Below, piece by piece: positions 50,067 through 58,648 of a stretch of DNA of 64,000 nt. Below the pieces are notes generated by a model. It worked only from the letters and a program-made list of their open reading frames with translations, had not been told where the DNA came from and did not search any database. The stretch comes from Hymenobacter cheonanensis (GTDB lineage Bacteria > Bacteroidota > Bacteroidia > Cytophagales > Hymenobacteraceae), in the NCBI RefSeq assembly GCF_030581075.1, contig NZ_JAUQSW010000006.1, positions 1 to 64,000 of the forward strand, given 5' to 3'. The first letter of the stretch is position 1. Every line of letters starts with the position of its first letter. The position numbers were made by a program, and so were the translations under genes.

Positions 50067-50149
50067 AAGCGTCAGGAGGTAAAAGTCAGGCGCTAGGCGT
50101 TGGCCCAACCCGCCAACGCCTAGCGCCTGACTTTTACCTCCTGACGCTT
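50067..50149. repeat. long perfect inverted repeat (37-bp arms)
   Basis: Arms 50067-50103 and 50113-50149 are perfectly complementary around the loop CCCAACCCG. The arm contains GTCAGGAGGTAAAAGTCAGG. It lies between two convergent genes and directly follows the E1 stop codon. It has no T-run like usual terminators, and the right arm resembles the tract at 42688-42719. Confidence 0.9.
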
Positions 50150-53009
50150 AAAATGGATAGCCTAGCCCCACGTTCACCACCGTTTGGTTATCTACGTGGC
50201 GCAGCGCGTTTTGCAGGCGCCAGGGGGCGGCCGTTTCGGTAGGGTCGTAGACCTTGGTAGCGATGTCGAAGCGCAGAATGAGGAAGGTGAAATCCATGCG
50301 GATGCCGAAGCCCGAGCCTACGGCAAACTGCTTGTAAAAGCTGTCGAGCCGGAAGTCGGCACCCGGCCGGTTGGCGTCGTTTTGCAGCGCCCACACGTTG
50401 CCAAAATCGGTGAAAAGCGCGCCTTTTATGAACGAATACACCGGGAAGCGGTATTCCAGCGAGCCTTCGAGCAGCACCTCCCCGGGCTGCTCGGTGTAGT
50501 AGTCGCGGTTGCCGTTGGGCAGCAGCGTGGCGTAGGCGCCGGTGCCGAGGCGGCGCGGGCTCCAGGCCCGCACGCTGTTCGAGCCGCCCGCAAACAGGTA
50601 CTTGTCGTAGGGCAGAATATAGCGCAGCTGGGCCGGCTGGCCCGGTAGCGGGCTAGGGTCGATGCTCTCGGTGAGGGCGTGGGCCACGCCGCCGTTGAGG
50701 CGCCAGGCCAGGTAAGTAAGGGGCGAAAGCTTGTAGTAGCGCCGGTAATCGACGGTGAGCTTGGCGAAATTGTACACCGAGAGGCCGGTGTCCTCAAACC
50801 ATTTCTCGTTGCGGTACAGGCCCCGCGTGAGCCCCCCTAGCTCCACAAAAATGCGCAGAAAGTGCGCGCTGCGCGTCTGGTTGAGGTCGTTGGAATTGTA
50901 GAGCGAGGTAAAGCTGAAGCTGGGCTCATAGATGGGCAAAAACGAGCGGTAGAGCGGGCTGCCCTGGTTGACGCGCAAATCGTTGAGGCGGCGCTGGTAA
51001 AAGTCGCTGATGTTGCGCGTGCGCACCAGGCCCAGGTCAACGGGCGTGAAAATGTACTGCTGATAGGCCGAGGTCTGCCAGAGGTAGTCGAAGGTCAGCT
51101 CGGTGTTGCTGCGGGTGTAGTAGTTGCTGGAGGTATAGGTAGTGGAGAGGGCTAGCCGGGTGCGGGGCTGGTAGTTAGCCAGAAAATTGCCCAGGTGAAA
51201 AGGCGTCAGAAACTGCGGCAGCAGCAGCGACGCCGTGGCCCCGTACTGCACGGTGTAGGTGGCGGCGGTAGTGCCGTTGCTGTCGCCGAGCTGGGTAAGC
51301 TGGCCCTCCACGCCGGCGCGGCCACTCAGCTCCAGCACCTCGGCCCCGCCAAAGGGATTGCGCCACTTCAGGCGCAGGTTGGCAAAGGGCCCCACCAGGC
51401 CCGCCACGTAGGTGCCCCCGAGTTCGGTGGTTTCCGAAAAGCGCGGGCTGGGCGAGGTCGTCACGGTGGCGTCGAGGTAGCTCGGCGCCCGCGCGGGGCT
51501 GGCCGTGCCGGGCGTCAGCACCTGGCTGCTGTCGGCGGCCGGGGCATCGGGGGGGCTGGCCGGCGCCACCTTGCGGTAGCTCACGGTATTAAACCGGAAC
51601 ATGTCGAGGTTGGAAAGCTGGCGCTGCGTGCGCTGCGTGCGGGCCTGGTTGTAGAGCTGGCCCGGCCGCACGGCCACCTGCCGCGCCAGAATGCTCGGGC
51701 TGATGGGCAGCGGCCCCCGGCTCAGAAACACCAGCGAATCGAGCCGCACGGTATCGCGCGGAATGGCCTGGCGCCCCGCCCGGCGCAGCCGGCGCGCGCT
51801 CAGCGAGTCGGCCACGGCGGCCGGGGTCACGCCCGCCGGCATGTTGGCCGTCGAGATGCGCCCCGAGCCATTGCCCGCCGCCCGGCCCGATAGATTGGTG
51901 GTATCGGCCGCGGCGGCGGGCCCTGGCCGGCGGCCCGCCCGCCGCGTAGTATCGCCGGCGGCCAGGCGCAGGGCGCGGGCCTGGGTTACGTCGGTAATGA
52001 CCGTGACGCGCCGCAGCTGGTAAGCCCGGTGCCCGCCCGGGGGGCTGGCAATGAGCAGGCGCAGGCGCACCTGGTTTTTCTCGAAGCTGGTATCGGCCTC
52101 CAGGCTGATGTATTGCGCCCGAAAATCGTAGTAGCCCGAGTTTTTCAGCAGCGTTTCCAGGCGCTGGCGCTCCTGCCCGATAAGGTCCTCGTTGTAGGCC
52201 TCGCCCACGTGCAGCAGGGTGGCGCCCTGCGCCCGGTCCACCACCCGCGCCACGCCCGTGTCGGGAATGCTGCGCGTGAGCTGGCTCAAAGTAAAGCCCT
52301 GGCCCTCTTTTACCTGGTACGTAACCGTGACGAGCCGGTGCAGGCGCCCGCCCATCGAGTCGCGCAGCGGCACGGCCCGCACCGGCTTGCGCAGCCCCAG
52401 CCCGCGCAGCGTGCGGGCAATAATGGTGGGCTTCGAGCGGGCCGAGTCGGTGAAGGTGGCCGTGGCCCGGAAGTAGCCCTGCGCGCGCAGGTAGGTGGTG
52501 AGCTGCTCCACGGTGCGCTGGCTCAGGGTGGGGTCGTAGATAACGGGCGGCTCGCCCAGGCGCATAATGGCGTTGCCCTTTTCGAGGGCCGTGCGCTTGC
52601 GGGCCAGCAGCTTATCGCGGCGGGCCAGCAGCTTGCCGCTGCGCGCCGAGTCGCCCTGGGCGCTGGCGAGCCGGTCGGCGTACTTCTGCCGGATGCTCTT
52701 GATTTTGCGCTCGATGCGCGCCGAATCGTAGAACGAGTGCCCGAACTGGTACACCGCCAGCTTCGGAATCGGAATGGTGCGGTTGGGCTTTTGCTGCACC
52801 AGCGTCAGCAGGCGCTCCTGCTGGGCCGTGGTGAGGCCCTCGCTCTGCACCACCACCTTGGTGAGCAGGCGCTGCTTGGGCTGCAGCAGGCGCAGGGGCG
52901 AGCAGCCCACCGCCACCAGCAGCACCGCCAGGCCCAGCAGCAGCCCGGCAGCCGCCGTGCGGGGGCCGAAGCGCGGCTGGTCGTTACTTTGTTGTTCTAA
53001 TGGTTTCAA
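50148..53009 (-). CDS. tamL: TamL-type lipidated BamA/TamA family outer membrane protein
   Basis: 953 aa. The start is a TTG at 53009; no ATG precedes the lipoprotein signal (GLLLGLAVLLVAVGC, Cys36). The following region contains POTRA-like repeats (LLTKVVVQSEGLTTAQQERLL, then a block near LRAQGYFRATATFTDSARSK and another near ETLLKNSGYYDFRA), and the C-terminal half is an Omp85 barrel (LAWRLNGGVAHA, FAGGSNSVRAWSPRRLGTG, GSLEYRFPVYSFIKGALF, MDFTFLILRFDIATKVYDP). This matches the lipidated TamA relative of Bacteroidota, which assembles outer membrane proteins. Its 5' end overlaps the divergent methylase gene by 10 bp. Confidence 0.9.
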   Translation of the reverse strand: MKPLEQQSNDQPRFGPRTAAAGLLLGLAVLLVAVGCSPLRLLQPKQRLLTKVVVQSEGLTTAQQERLLTLVQQKPNRTIPIPKLAVYQFGHSFYDSARIERKIKSIRQKYADRLASAQGDSARSGKLLARRDKLLARKRTALEKGNAIMRLGEPPVIYDPTLSQRTVEQLTTYLRAQGYFRATATFTDSARSKPTIIARTLRGLGLRKPVRAVPLRDSMGGRLHRLVTVTYQVKEGQGFTLSQLTRSIPDTGVARVVDRAQGATLLHVGEAYNEDLIGQERQRLETLLKNSGYYDFRAQYISLEADTSFEKNQVRLRLLIASPPGGHRAYQLRRVTVITDVTQARALRLAAGDTTRRAGRRPGPAAAADTTNLSGRAAGNGSGRISTANMPAGVTPAAVADSLSARRLRRAGRQAIPRDTVRLDSLVFLSRGPLPISPSILARQVAVRPGQLYNQARTQRTQRQLSNLDMFRFNTVSYRKVAPASPPDAPAADSSQVLTPGTASPARAPSYLDATVTTSPSPRFSETTELGGTYVAGLVGPFANLRLKWRNPFGGAEVLELSGRAGVEGQLTQLGDSNGTTAATYTVQYGATASLLLPQFLTPFHLGNFLANYQPRTRLALSTTYTSSNYYTRSNTELTFDYLWQTSAYQQYIFTPVDLGLVRTRNISDFYQRRLNDLRVNQGSPLYRSFLPIYEPSFSFTSLYNSNDLNQTRSAHFLRIFVELGGLTRGLYRNEKWFEDTGLSVYNFAKLTVDYRRYYKLSPLTYLAWRLNGGVAHALTESIDPSPLPGQPAQLRYILPYDKYLFAGGSNSVRAWSPRRLGTGAYATLLPNGNRDYYTEQPGEVLLEGSLEYRFPVYSFIKGALFTDFGNVWALQNDANRPGADFRLDSFYKQFAVGSGFGIRMDFTFLILRFDIATKVYDPTETAAPWRLQNALRHVDNQTVVNVGLGYPF

Positions 53010-53755
53010 AAGCCCTCGCTAAATACATCCGGTCGCTGCACCAGCGCAAATATCGGCAGCGCCACGCCGCCTTCCTGGTCGAAGGTGCGAAAAGCGTGCT
53101 AGAACTGCTCGGCTCGGGCCTCGAAGTCGAGCACCTGCTCGCCACGCCCGCCTTCGCCCCGCAGCTCGCCGGCCCCGGCCTGCCGCCCGTGCAGCTCGCC
53201 ACCGACGACGAGCTGGCCCAGCTCGGCACGCTCCAAACCAACGCCGCCGCGCTGGCCGTAGTGCGCCGCCCGCCCGAAATGGCCCTGCCGCCGGCCCTGC
53301 CCGCCACCCGCCTCGTGCTAGCCCTCGACAACGTAGCCGACCCCGGCAACCTCGGCACCCTCTGGCGCCTGGCCGACTGGTACGGCCTGCCCGGCGTGGT
53401 GCTGAGCGAGAACTGCGCCGACCCCTACAACCCCAAAGCCGTGTCGGCCAGCATGGGTGCCTTCGGCCGGGTGCCCGTGTGGGCCGGCGTCGACCTGGCC
53501 GCCTGGCTTTCAAGCTTGCCTGCAAGCACTGGTATTTTTGGGGCTGATTTGGAAGGCGATAACGTGCACAAGCTGCACTTGCAGCCCGCCGGCGTGCTCG
53601 TGATGGGCAGCGAAAGCCACGGCCTCAGCCCGGCGGTGGCGGCTAGCCTCACGCGGCGCCTGCACATTCCGCACGGCCCCGGCGGCCGCGCCGAAAGCCT
53701 GAACGTGGCCGTGTCGGCGGCCATTTTGCTCGATAATTTTTTTCGGAACGCGTAG
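53000..53755 (+). CDS. TrmH/SpoU family RNA methyltransferase
   Basis: 251 aa from the ATG at 53000. N-terminal SpoU substrate-binding part (SKALAKYIRSLHQRKYRQRHAAFLVEGAKSVLELL), then the knotted SPOUT domain: VLALDNVADPGNLGTLWRLADWYG (motif 1), VLVMGSESHGLSPAVAA (motif 2) and IPHGPGGRAESLNVAVSAAILL (motif 3). It methylates the 2'-O of rRNA or tRNA; the target is unknown. Its 5' end overlaps the divergent tamL start by 10 bp, a rare arrangement. Confidence 0.94.
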   Translation: MVSKALAKYIRSLHQRKYRQRHAAFLVEGAKSVLELLGSGLEVEHLLATPAFAPQLAGPGLPPVQLATDDELAQLGTLQTNAAALAVVRRPPEMALPPALPATRLVLALDNVADPGNLGTLWRLADWYGLPGVVLSENCADPYNPKAVSASMGAFGRVPVWAGVDLAAWLSSLPASTGIFGADLEGDNVHKLHLQPAGVLVMGSESHGLSPAVAASLTRRLHIPHGPGGRAESLNVAVSAAILLDNFFRNA

Positions 53756-53777
53756 CGGCAGGAGCCGGAAAGCAAGC

Positions 53778-53812
53778 AAGCGCGCCCTGCGAAGTGACGC
53801 AGGGCGCGCTTG
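53778..53812. terminator. hairpin after the methylase gene
   Basis: AAGCGCGCCCTGCG and CGCAGGGCGCGCTT form a perfect GC-rich hairpin around AAGTGA with only short T content. It likely ends the methylase and the convergent barrel gene transcripts. Confidence 0.65.
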
Positions 53813-53841
53813 TGTAGCCTCAGCCTCAGGGCTTGCGCTGG

Positions 53842-54987
53842 CTATTGCAGCAGGCGCAGGCCAAAGCTCAGGGTCTGGGCCTGCAGGCCCTGGCCGTCGC
53901 GGAAGAGCGGGTTCAGGTTATACTTCGCAAAGAACGTCAGCGACTTGAAGCCGATTACGCCTTGCAGGCCGTACTGCCAGTCGTTGAGGTTGTACGGGCC
54001 GTAGTCTTTGTCCTTGTAGGTCGTGTTTTCCTCGAAGTACTTGAGCTTGGTCCAGCTAGCCAGGCGGTAGCCCACAAAGCCCCCCGCGCCCAGGTGAAAG
54101 TGGCTGTGGCCGTGGGTGTTGAGCTGCAGCATCAGCGGCACGGTGAGGGTGGAGGTCGCCAGCTTGGTTTTCTGGTACTGGCGGCCGCTGGTTTCGAGCA
54201 CCACGCTGGTCAGGCCGTTCTGGTTCACCCACTTGTGGTTGCCCTCGAGCATGTAGTTGTTGAAGGCAAACTCGGGGCCGACCTTCAGGTAGAGTGGGCT
54301 GTGGCGCCCGCCCAGCCGCTGCTTGAAATTGAGACCGATGTTGACGTAGCGCGAGCCGCCGGTGCGCAGGTCGAGCGGGCTGGTAGGCACCTGGCCGGCC
54401 GGCGTTACGCGGTCGATGCGGTTGTTGACGAGCGCGTTAAGCCCCAGGTCAAACACCACGTCGGTCGAAGACGACTTGCGGTCCCAGCGCGCCTCGCGCA
54501 GCGAGTCGCGGTAGGCCTGGCGGTCGGGGCGGGTGGCGGCGGCGCGGGGCTGGTCGTTGGTATTGCGGTCGGTGTTGATGACGACGCCGAATTTTTTTTC
54601 CAGCAGCACTTCCACGCGGTTGCTGGGGCCGTAGGCGCCGCTTTGGTTCTTACGGGTGGTGATGCGGATTTCCTCGGGCAGGTGCTGGCCGGGCTGGTCC
54701 TGGTTGGGGTGAAATACGGTGGTCAGGCGGTCGGTAGCGGCCACCTTGGTTGCCGCATCGGCCCGCCGGATGTAGCCATCGAGCCGCGCCACCAGCGAGT
54801 CGAGGTGGTACTGCGGCAGCTGGCGCAGCTGGGCAGCATCGCGTACTACCAGGGTCATTACGGCCTTATTGGGCAGGCGCACCACAATAGTATCGGTGGG
54901 CAGAGCAGGCAGATTGCGGGCCTGGGCCGTGAACGAAGGGGCGGCCAGCAGCGCGGCCAGCGAAGCAGAAAAAAGCAGCGGTTTCAT
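53842..54987 (-). CDS. outer-membrane beta-barrel protein of a sigma/anti-sigma operon
   Basis: 381 aa. Signal peptide (LLFSASLAALLAAPSFTAQA). The first part has the block KAVMTLVVRDAAQLRQLPQYHLDSLVARLDGY; the second part alternates as in PorT-like beta-barrels (VNIGLNFKQRLGGRHSPLYLKVG, HLGAGGFVGYRLASWTK, FKSLTFFAKYNLNPLF) and ends SFGLRLLQ. It lies 90 bp downstream of the anti-sigma gene on the same strand and may be co-transcribed as a regulatory target. Function unknown. Confidence 0.8.
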   Translation of the reverse strand: MKPLLFSASLAALLAAPSFTAQARNLPALPTDTIVVRLPNKAVMTLVVRDAAQLRQLPQYHLDSLVARLDGYIRRADAATKVAATDRLTTVFHPNQDQPGQHLPEEIRITTRKNQSGAYGPSNRVEVLLEKKFGVVINTDRNTNDQPRAAATRPDRQAYRDSLREARWDRKSSSTDVVFDLGLNALVNNRIDRVTPAGQVPTSPLDLRTGGSRYVNIGLNFKQRLGGRHSPLYLKVGPEFAFNNYMLEGNHKWVNQNGLTSVVLETSGRQYQKTKLATSTLTVPLMLQLNTHGHSHFHLGAGGFVGYRLASWTKLKYFEENTTYKDKDYGPYNLNDWQYGLQGVIGFKSLTFFAKYNLNPLFRDGQGLQAQTLSFGLRLLQ

Positions 54988-55077
54988 AAGAAATAAGGTG
55001 TTAAGAAAGGGCAGTGAACGGGAGGGCTGCCTCGGGGCCGAAGCAGGGAATCAGGAAAATTTGACCAAAAAAGGATA

Positions 55078-56103
55078 CTACAGCTGAATGGTTTTGCTGA
55101 GCGTGCGGCCGCCGAAGCGGGCCTGCACGGTCACGTTTTCGGCCAGGCCGGTGGCCTCGGCCAGGCTCACGGGCTCGCCGTGCACCAGGTGGTCGGCCTG
55201 GCGCAGCAGGCCCCCTAGCCGTAGCCGGGGCCGGTGGGTAGGGGCCGGCTCGGCTGCCGCCACTATCGGGGCGTCAGCCGGGCGGCTCGGCTCGGGGCCA
55301 CGCCGCACTTCCACCTCTATTACTTCGGGCTGCGAAGTCATAACGGCGGCCACCAGGGCCCGGCTCTCGCGAGGAGTTGAGTTGCTGGCCGGGGCCTCGG
55401 CCAGGGTGGCGGTTGGCTGGTTGGCCGGGCTGTTGCGCCGCTTGGTGGTGGCTAGTTGGCCAGTGGCCGCGTCCGGCTGCTGGCGTTGCTTTGGTGGGCC
55501 AGCCACTGCCCGGGGCGCCGAGGCGGCGCGGCGCGGCCGGGTAGCAGCGGCTATCGAGGGGCTAGATGAGGAAGCCAGCGGAGCCGTTGCCTGCTTAAAG
55601 AATTTTTGCTGATTTTTTTCTTCGGAAGCAGTGGCTGTACGCGCCAGGCCCTGGCCAGCAGGCAATTGAGCCAGGGGCTGGCTAATGGCTAGGGCGCCCC
55701 TGGCCGCGCCTCCGGCAGCCGGAAGCGGGCTAGTGCGCGGGCCGCGCGGCTGGGAGCCAGCCGACTGGCTGGCTAACCCGCTGCCAGCGCGGTTTAAATA
55801 GCCACCGCGCCACAGGCCCCCGGCCAGCAGCGTGAGCAGCAGCACGGCCGCGGCCGAAAGCTGCCACCAGGCCAGCCCGCGCCGCCGGCGCCGCGGCTGC
55901 GGGCGCAGGTGCTCATCTTCCAGCCGCTCCCACAGCTCGCGGCGGGGCTGGGAAGCGTGGCTTCCCAGCCCCGTGCGAAACAGGGCGTCGAGGCGCTCAG
56001 CCTCGGCCAGCTCGGCTAGCCGGCGCTGCAGGTCCTCGCCGGGCGGCGTGGCGTGCTGGCCCAGCTGCTGGCGAAAAAGGTCATCTAGGTTATCAGAAGC
56101 CAT
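55078..56103 (-). CDS. membrane-anchored anti-sigma-like protein
   Basis: 341 aa. The N-terminal cytoplasmic part (DNLDDLFRQQLGQHATPPGEDLQRRLAELAEAERLD) has a short repeat of the L--LFR--LG-HA pattern, followed by a basic stretch (RPQPRRRRRG), one membrane helix (LAWWQLSAAAVLLLTLLAGGL, about 75-97), then a long Ser/Ala/Pro/Gln-rich periplasmic part and a C-terminal LAENVTVQARFGGRTLSKTIQL. Position 14 bp after the sigma factor gene supports an anti-sigma role, though a canonical zinc anti-sigma motif is missing. Confidence 0.75.
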   Translation of the reverse strand: MASDNLDDLFRQQLGQHATPPGEDLQRRLAELAEAERLDALFRTGLGSHASQPRRELWERLEDEHLRPQPRRRRRGLAWWQLSAAAVLLLTLLAGGLWRGGYLNRAGSGLASQSAGSQPRGPRTSPLPAAGGAARGALAISQPLAQLPAGQGLARTATASEEKNQQKFFKQATAPLASSSSPSIAAATRPRRAASAPRAVAGPPKQRQQPDAATGQLATTKRRNSPANQPTATLAEAPASNSTPRESRALVAAVMTSQPEVIEVEVRRGPEPSRPADAPIVAAAEPAPTHRPRLRLGGLLRQADHLVHGEPVSLAEATGLAENVTVQARFGGRTLSKTIQL

Positions 56104-56117
56104 AGTAAACTAGCGGG

Positions 56118-56654
56118 TTAAGAAGCCATTACCCCGTGCAGCCGGCGCTGTAGCAGCGCCCGCGCCTTGCTGAGCTGCGACTTGCTGGTGCCCTCCGTAA
56201 TGCCCAGGGCCTCCGCAATTTCGGGGTGCGAGTAGCCCTCCAGGGCGTAGAGGTTGAACACGGTGCGGTAGCCGGTGGGCAGGCTTTGCAGCAGGGCCAG
56301 CAGCTCGTCGGCCTGCAGCTGGGTATCGGCGGTGGCGGGGGTGATGGCCAGGTTTTCGGGCTGGGCAAAGTCTTCGAACGAGAGGTGCAGCGGCTCGCGG
56401 CGGCGCAGCTCCATCAGGGCCTGGTTGACCATGATGCGCCGAATCCAGCCTTCGAAGCTGCCCTCCTGCCGAAACGTGGGCAACGCCTGAAACACCTTGG
56501 CGAAGCCTAGCAGCAGGGCCTCCTCGGCGTCTTCCTGCCGTTTCAAATAGCGGCGGCACACCGTCAGCATCAGCCCCGCAAACTGGTCGTAGAGCTGGCG
56601 CTGGGCGCGGGGCTCGCCCCGCAGGCAGGCGGCAATAAGGTCGGGCTCAGTCAC
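56118..56654 (-). CDS. ECF RNA polymerase sigma factor
   Basis: 178 aa from the GTG at 56654; the frame continues upstream to 56762 but that part has no sigma-like content. Region 2 (LYDQFAGLMLTVCRRYLKRQEDAEEALLLGFAKVFQALPTF, GSFEGWIRRIMVNQALMELRRR) and region 4 (LLALLQSLPTGYRTVFNLYALEGYSHPEIAEALGITEGTSKSQL) are clear, with no region 3. ECF factors control envelope responses and are held by a membrane anti-sigma factor, here encoded just downstream. The outer-membrane barrel gene follows. Confidence 0.94.
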   Translation of the reverse strand: MTEPDLIAACLRGEPRAQRQLYDQFAGLMLTVCRRYLKRQEDAEEALLLGFAKVFQALPTFRQEGSFEGWIRRIMVNQALMELRRREPLHLSFEDFAQPENLAITPATADTQLQADELLALLQSLPTGYRTVFNLYALEGYSHPEIAEALGITEGTSKSQLSKARALLQRRLHGVMAS

Positions 56655-56795
56655 GGAAAAGAATAGAAGTGGGGCAGCGGCCAGGGGTGTTTGGGGCGTT
56701 AGATGCGGAGCCGGGGCTAGCGGTTGCCTGGAGGGCCAGCTTTTGCAAATAAAAAGCCCCACCGGTGGGGTGGGGCTAGGGGCTGGCCACGTAGG

Positions 56796-57878
56796 TTAGT
56801 CAAACTGCTGGCGGTAGAGTCGATGGCTATCGTTCAGGGACAGTGGGTTAGCCTGAAACCAGGCGGCAAAACTCTGCCACTTGCCAGGGTTGGCTTTTTC
56901 CCACTCGCCAAACGCGGCTTCGTTGCCCATCATGAGCAGCCAGTGGTTGTAGGCTTCCAGGTGGCCGGCTTGCAGCAGGCGCTGCTGATATTCGAACAGC
57001 GCATTGGGCTTGTCTTTACTAAACGGCAGGCGATAATAGTTCTCGACAAAGCTGGTCCGAATTCTATCCAGCGCAAAGGCATCCAGCGTGCGCTCCTTGC
57101 CCAGGGCCACCAGCAATACCGGCTCATACACCATACTGCCGTAGGGCAGCTTCAGCTTTTGGCCTTTGGCCGGCACCAGAATGGTGCTGGAGCTGAAGTT
57201 AACCCTAGTGGTATCGAGGCCTTTAAAAGTAATCTGGCTTTGGTAAGTATCGTAGAGGAGCTTGCTCACCTCGGCCGTGCGGGGGCTGTTGCGCTCCAAA
57301 TTCATGAATGTCTCGCCGTAGAGCATTCCCCACACCTTTTCGGTCGAGTTGAAGAGCAGCCGCGCGGCCCAGTAGTAATTGGAAGAAAAGGCCGGGGCCA
57401 CCTTAATACCATCTTCGAAGTAGCCGATGGCTTTGTCATAGTTTTTGGCGCCCATGTACACAATGCCTAGCTCCAACTGTAGCCGGCCCGACTTCGGAAA
57501 TTTGCGCAGGCCCGCCTCGTAGGTTTCGATGGCCTTGGTGGCGTTGCCACTGTTGTCGTAGAGGTTGCCGAGCAGCTCAAACGTACGGTCGCTGGCATCG
57601 GGCAGCTGCACCAGCGGCTCGGCCAGCTCCAGCGCCTGCGGGTACTTCTTCTGCTGATAATAGGCGTAGCTCAGCTCGTAGCGGTAGGCCGAGCGGCTAG
57701 GGTCGAGCTGGCGCGCCTCCTGCAGCAGGGCAATCGACTCGTCGAGCTTGCCCGCATCCATCAGCTTGATGGCCGCCATTCCTTTGGCTTCGGCCGTTTG
57801 GGCGGGCGTTTGGCCATAGGCCGCAGTACCAACTGTCAGGGTCAATAATAAGCTGGCGAGGCGTATTTGTAGGGTCAT
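56796..57878 (-). CDS. tetratricopeptide repeat protein, periplasmic
   Basis: 360 aa from the ATG at 57878, which gives a signal peptide (LASLLLTLTVGTAAYGQ). Three to four TPR units follow (GMAAIKLMDAGKLDESIALLQ, YRYELSYAYYQQKKYPQALELA, LLGNLYDNSGNATKAIETYEAG, LELGIVYMGAKNYDKAIGYFE). The C-terminal part has no repeat and ends GKWQSFAAWFQANPLSLND. Likely a periplasmic protein-protein interaction scaffold; the target is unknown. It does not share a short gap with the deformylase gene or the sigma operon. Confidence 0.85.
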   Translation of the reverse strand: MTLQIRLASLLLTLTVGTAAYGQTPAQTAEAKGMAAIKLMDAGKLDESIALLQEARQLDPSRSAYRYELSYAYYQQKKYPQALELAEPLVQLPDASDRTFELLGNLYDNSGNATKAIETYEAGLRKFPKSGRLQLELGIVYMGAKNYDKAIGYFEDGIKVAPAFSSNYYWAARLLFNSTEKVWGMLYGETFMNLERNSPRTAEVSKLLYDTYQSQITFKGLDTTRVNFSSSTILVPAKGQKLKLPYGSMVYEPVLLVALGKERTLDAFALDRIRTSFVENYYRLPFSKDKPNALFEYQQRLLQAGHLEAYNHWLLMMGNEAAFGEWEKANPGKWQSFAAWFQANPLSLNDSHRLYRQQFD

Positions 57879-58007
57879 ATGACTGAGGGCAGAGTAGTTA
57901 TGGAGTTTGCCAGATGGCGAAAAAGTGTGCAAAAAGGAGTGTTGTTAAATAGATGCCAGCCTTCCCCAGACTGCACACAAGGGCGAGGGGCTAGTAGCCG
58001 ATATTGC

Positions 58008-58496
58008 CTACGTCCGCCACCGAAACGACTGATTATCAATGGCCCGCATGGTGCACAGAACGCCATCCAGGTGGTCGCACTCGTGTTGCAGCAGCTCGGC
58101 TAGGGCACCCTGCACGGCCCAGCGCTGCGGCTGCCACTGCGCGGCGCGGTAGGTCACGGTCAGGGCCGCGTGGCGCCGCACGCGCACCAGCAGGTTGGGG
58201 AAGCACATGCAGTCGTCCCACAGCTCCATCATTTCTGTGCTCAACTCGCTCAGCTCGGGGTTGAGCAGCACGTGGGGTTGGCCGTCGAGGTGCAGGTACA
58301 CCAGGCGCTTCATGATGCCCAATTGCGGGGCCGCAATACCGCGCCCGAAGCCGTAGCGGGCACGCACTTCCTGCATCACATTGTGCAAATCGGCTACCCA
58401 GCCGGCCACCAGGGGCAGGTCGGCCTCCGTCACGGGCGCGCACACTTCATACAGGCGCGGGTCGCCGAGGAGTACCAGGTCGGCCAGGGTTTTCAT
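58008..58496 (-). CDS. def: peptide deformylase, divergent
   Basis: 162 aa. All three deformylase motifs are recognisable: GRGIAAPQLG (motif 1), WDDCMCFPN where motif 2 normally reads EGCLS, and LLQHECDHLDGVL (motif 3 HExxH form, HECDH). The metal ligands Cys, His and His are kept. The change around the Cys (DDCMC) marks the less common paralogue type found beside the main Def. It removes formyl from the nascent N-terminus or acts on another formylated substrate. It is alone, followed on its 5' side by a REP-like element. Confidence 0.85.
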   Translation of the reverse strand: MKTLADLVLLGDPRLYEVCAPVTEADLPLVAGWVADLHNVMQEVRARYGFGRGIAAPQLGIMKRLVYLHLDGQPHVLLNPELSELSTEMMELWDDCMCFPNLLVRVRRHAALTVTYRAAQWQPQRWAVQGALAELLQHECDHLDGVLCTMRAIDNQSFRWRT

Positions 58497-58537
58497 GGCG
58501 AGTGAGGAGAGAATTTAAGTCAGAATAGATTTAAGCA

Positions 58538-58627
58538 TCATGCTGAGCGCTGCCAGGCAGCTCGCGTGCGCCGCTAGGGTAGTTACCCCCACCATTCGGG
58601 CAAGCTGCCCGGCAGGGCGCAGCATGA
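58538..58627. repeat. REP-like palindromic element, copy 4 (imperfect)
   Basis: Arms about 25 bp (58538-58562 and 58603-58627) pair with three mismatches around a long loop. The outer ends TCATGCTG/CAGCATGA are shared with the other copies, while the inner part (GCTGCCAGGCAGCT) has diverged. Confidence 0.75.
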
Positions 58628-58648
58628 CGAAACAGATTGCCTGACAAG

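Noticed and set aside
53833..54996. 387-codon plus-strand frame
   Set aside because: Complete antisense overlap with the signal-peptide-bearing barrel gene; composition (Val/Ala/Gly/His) is typical of a shadow frame.
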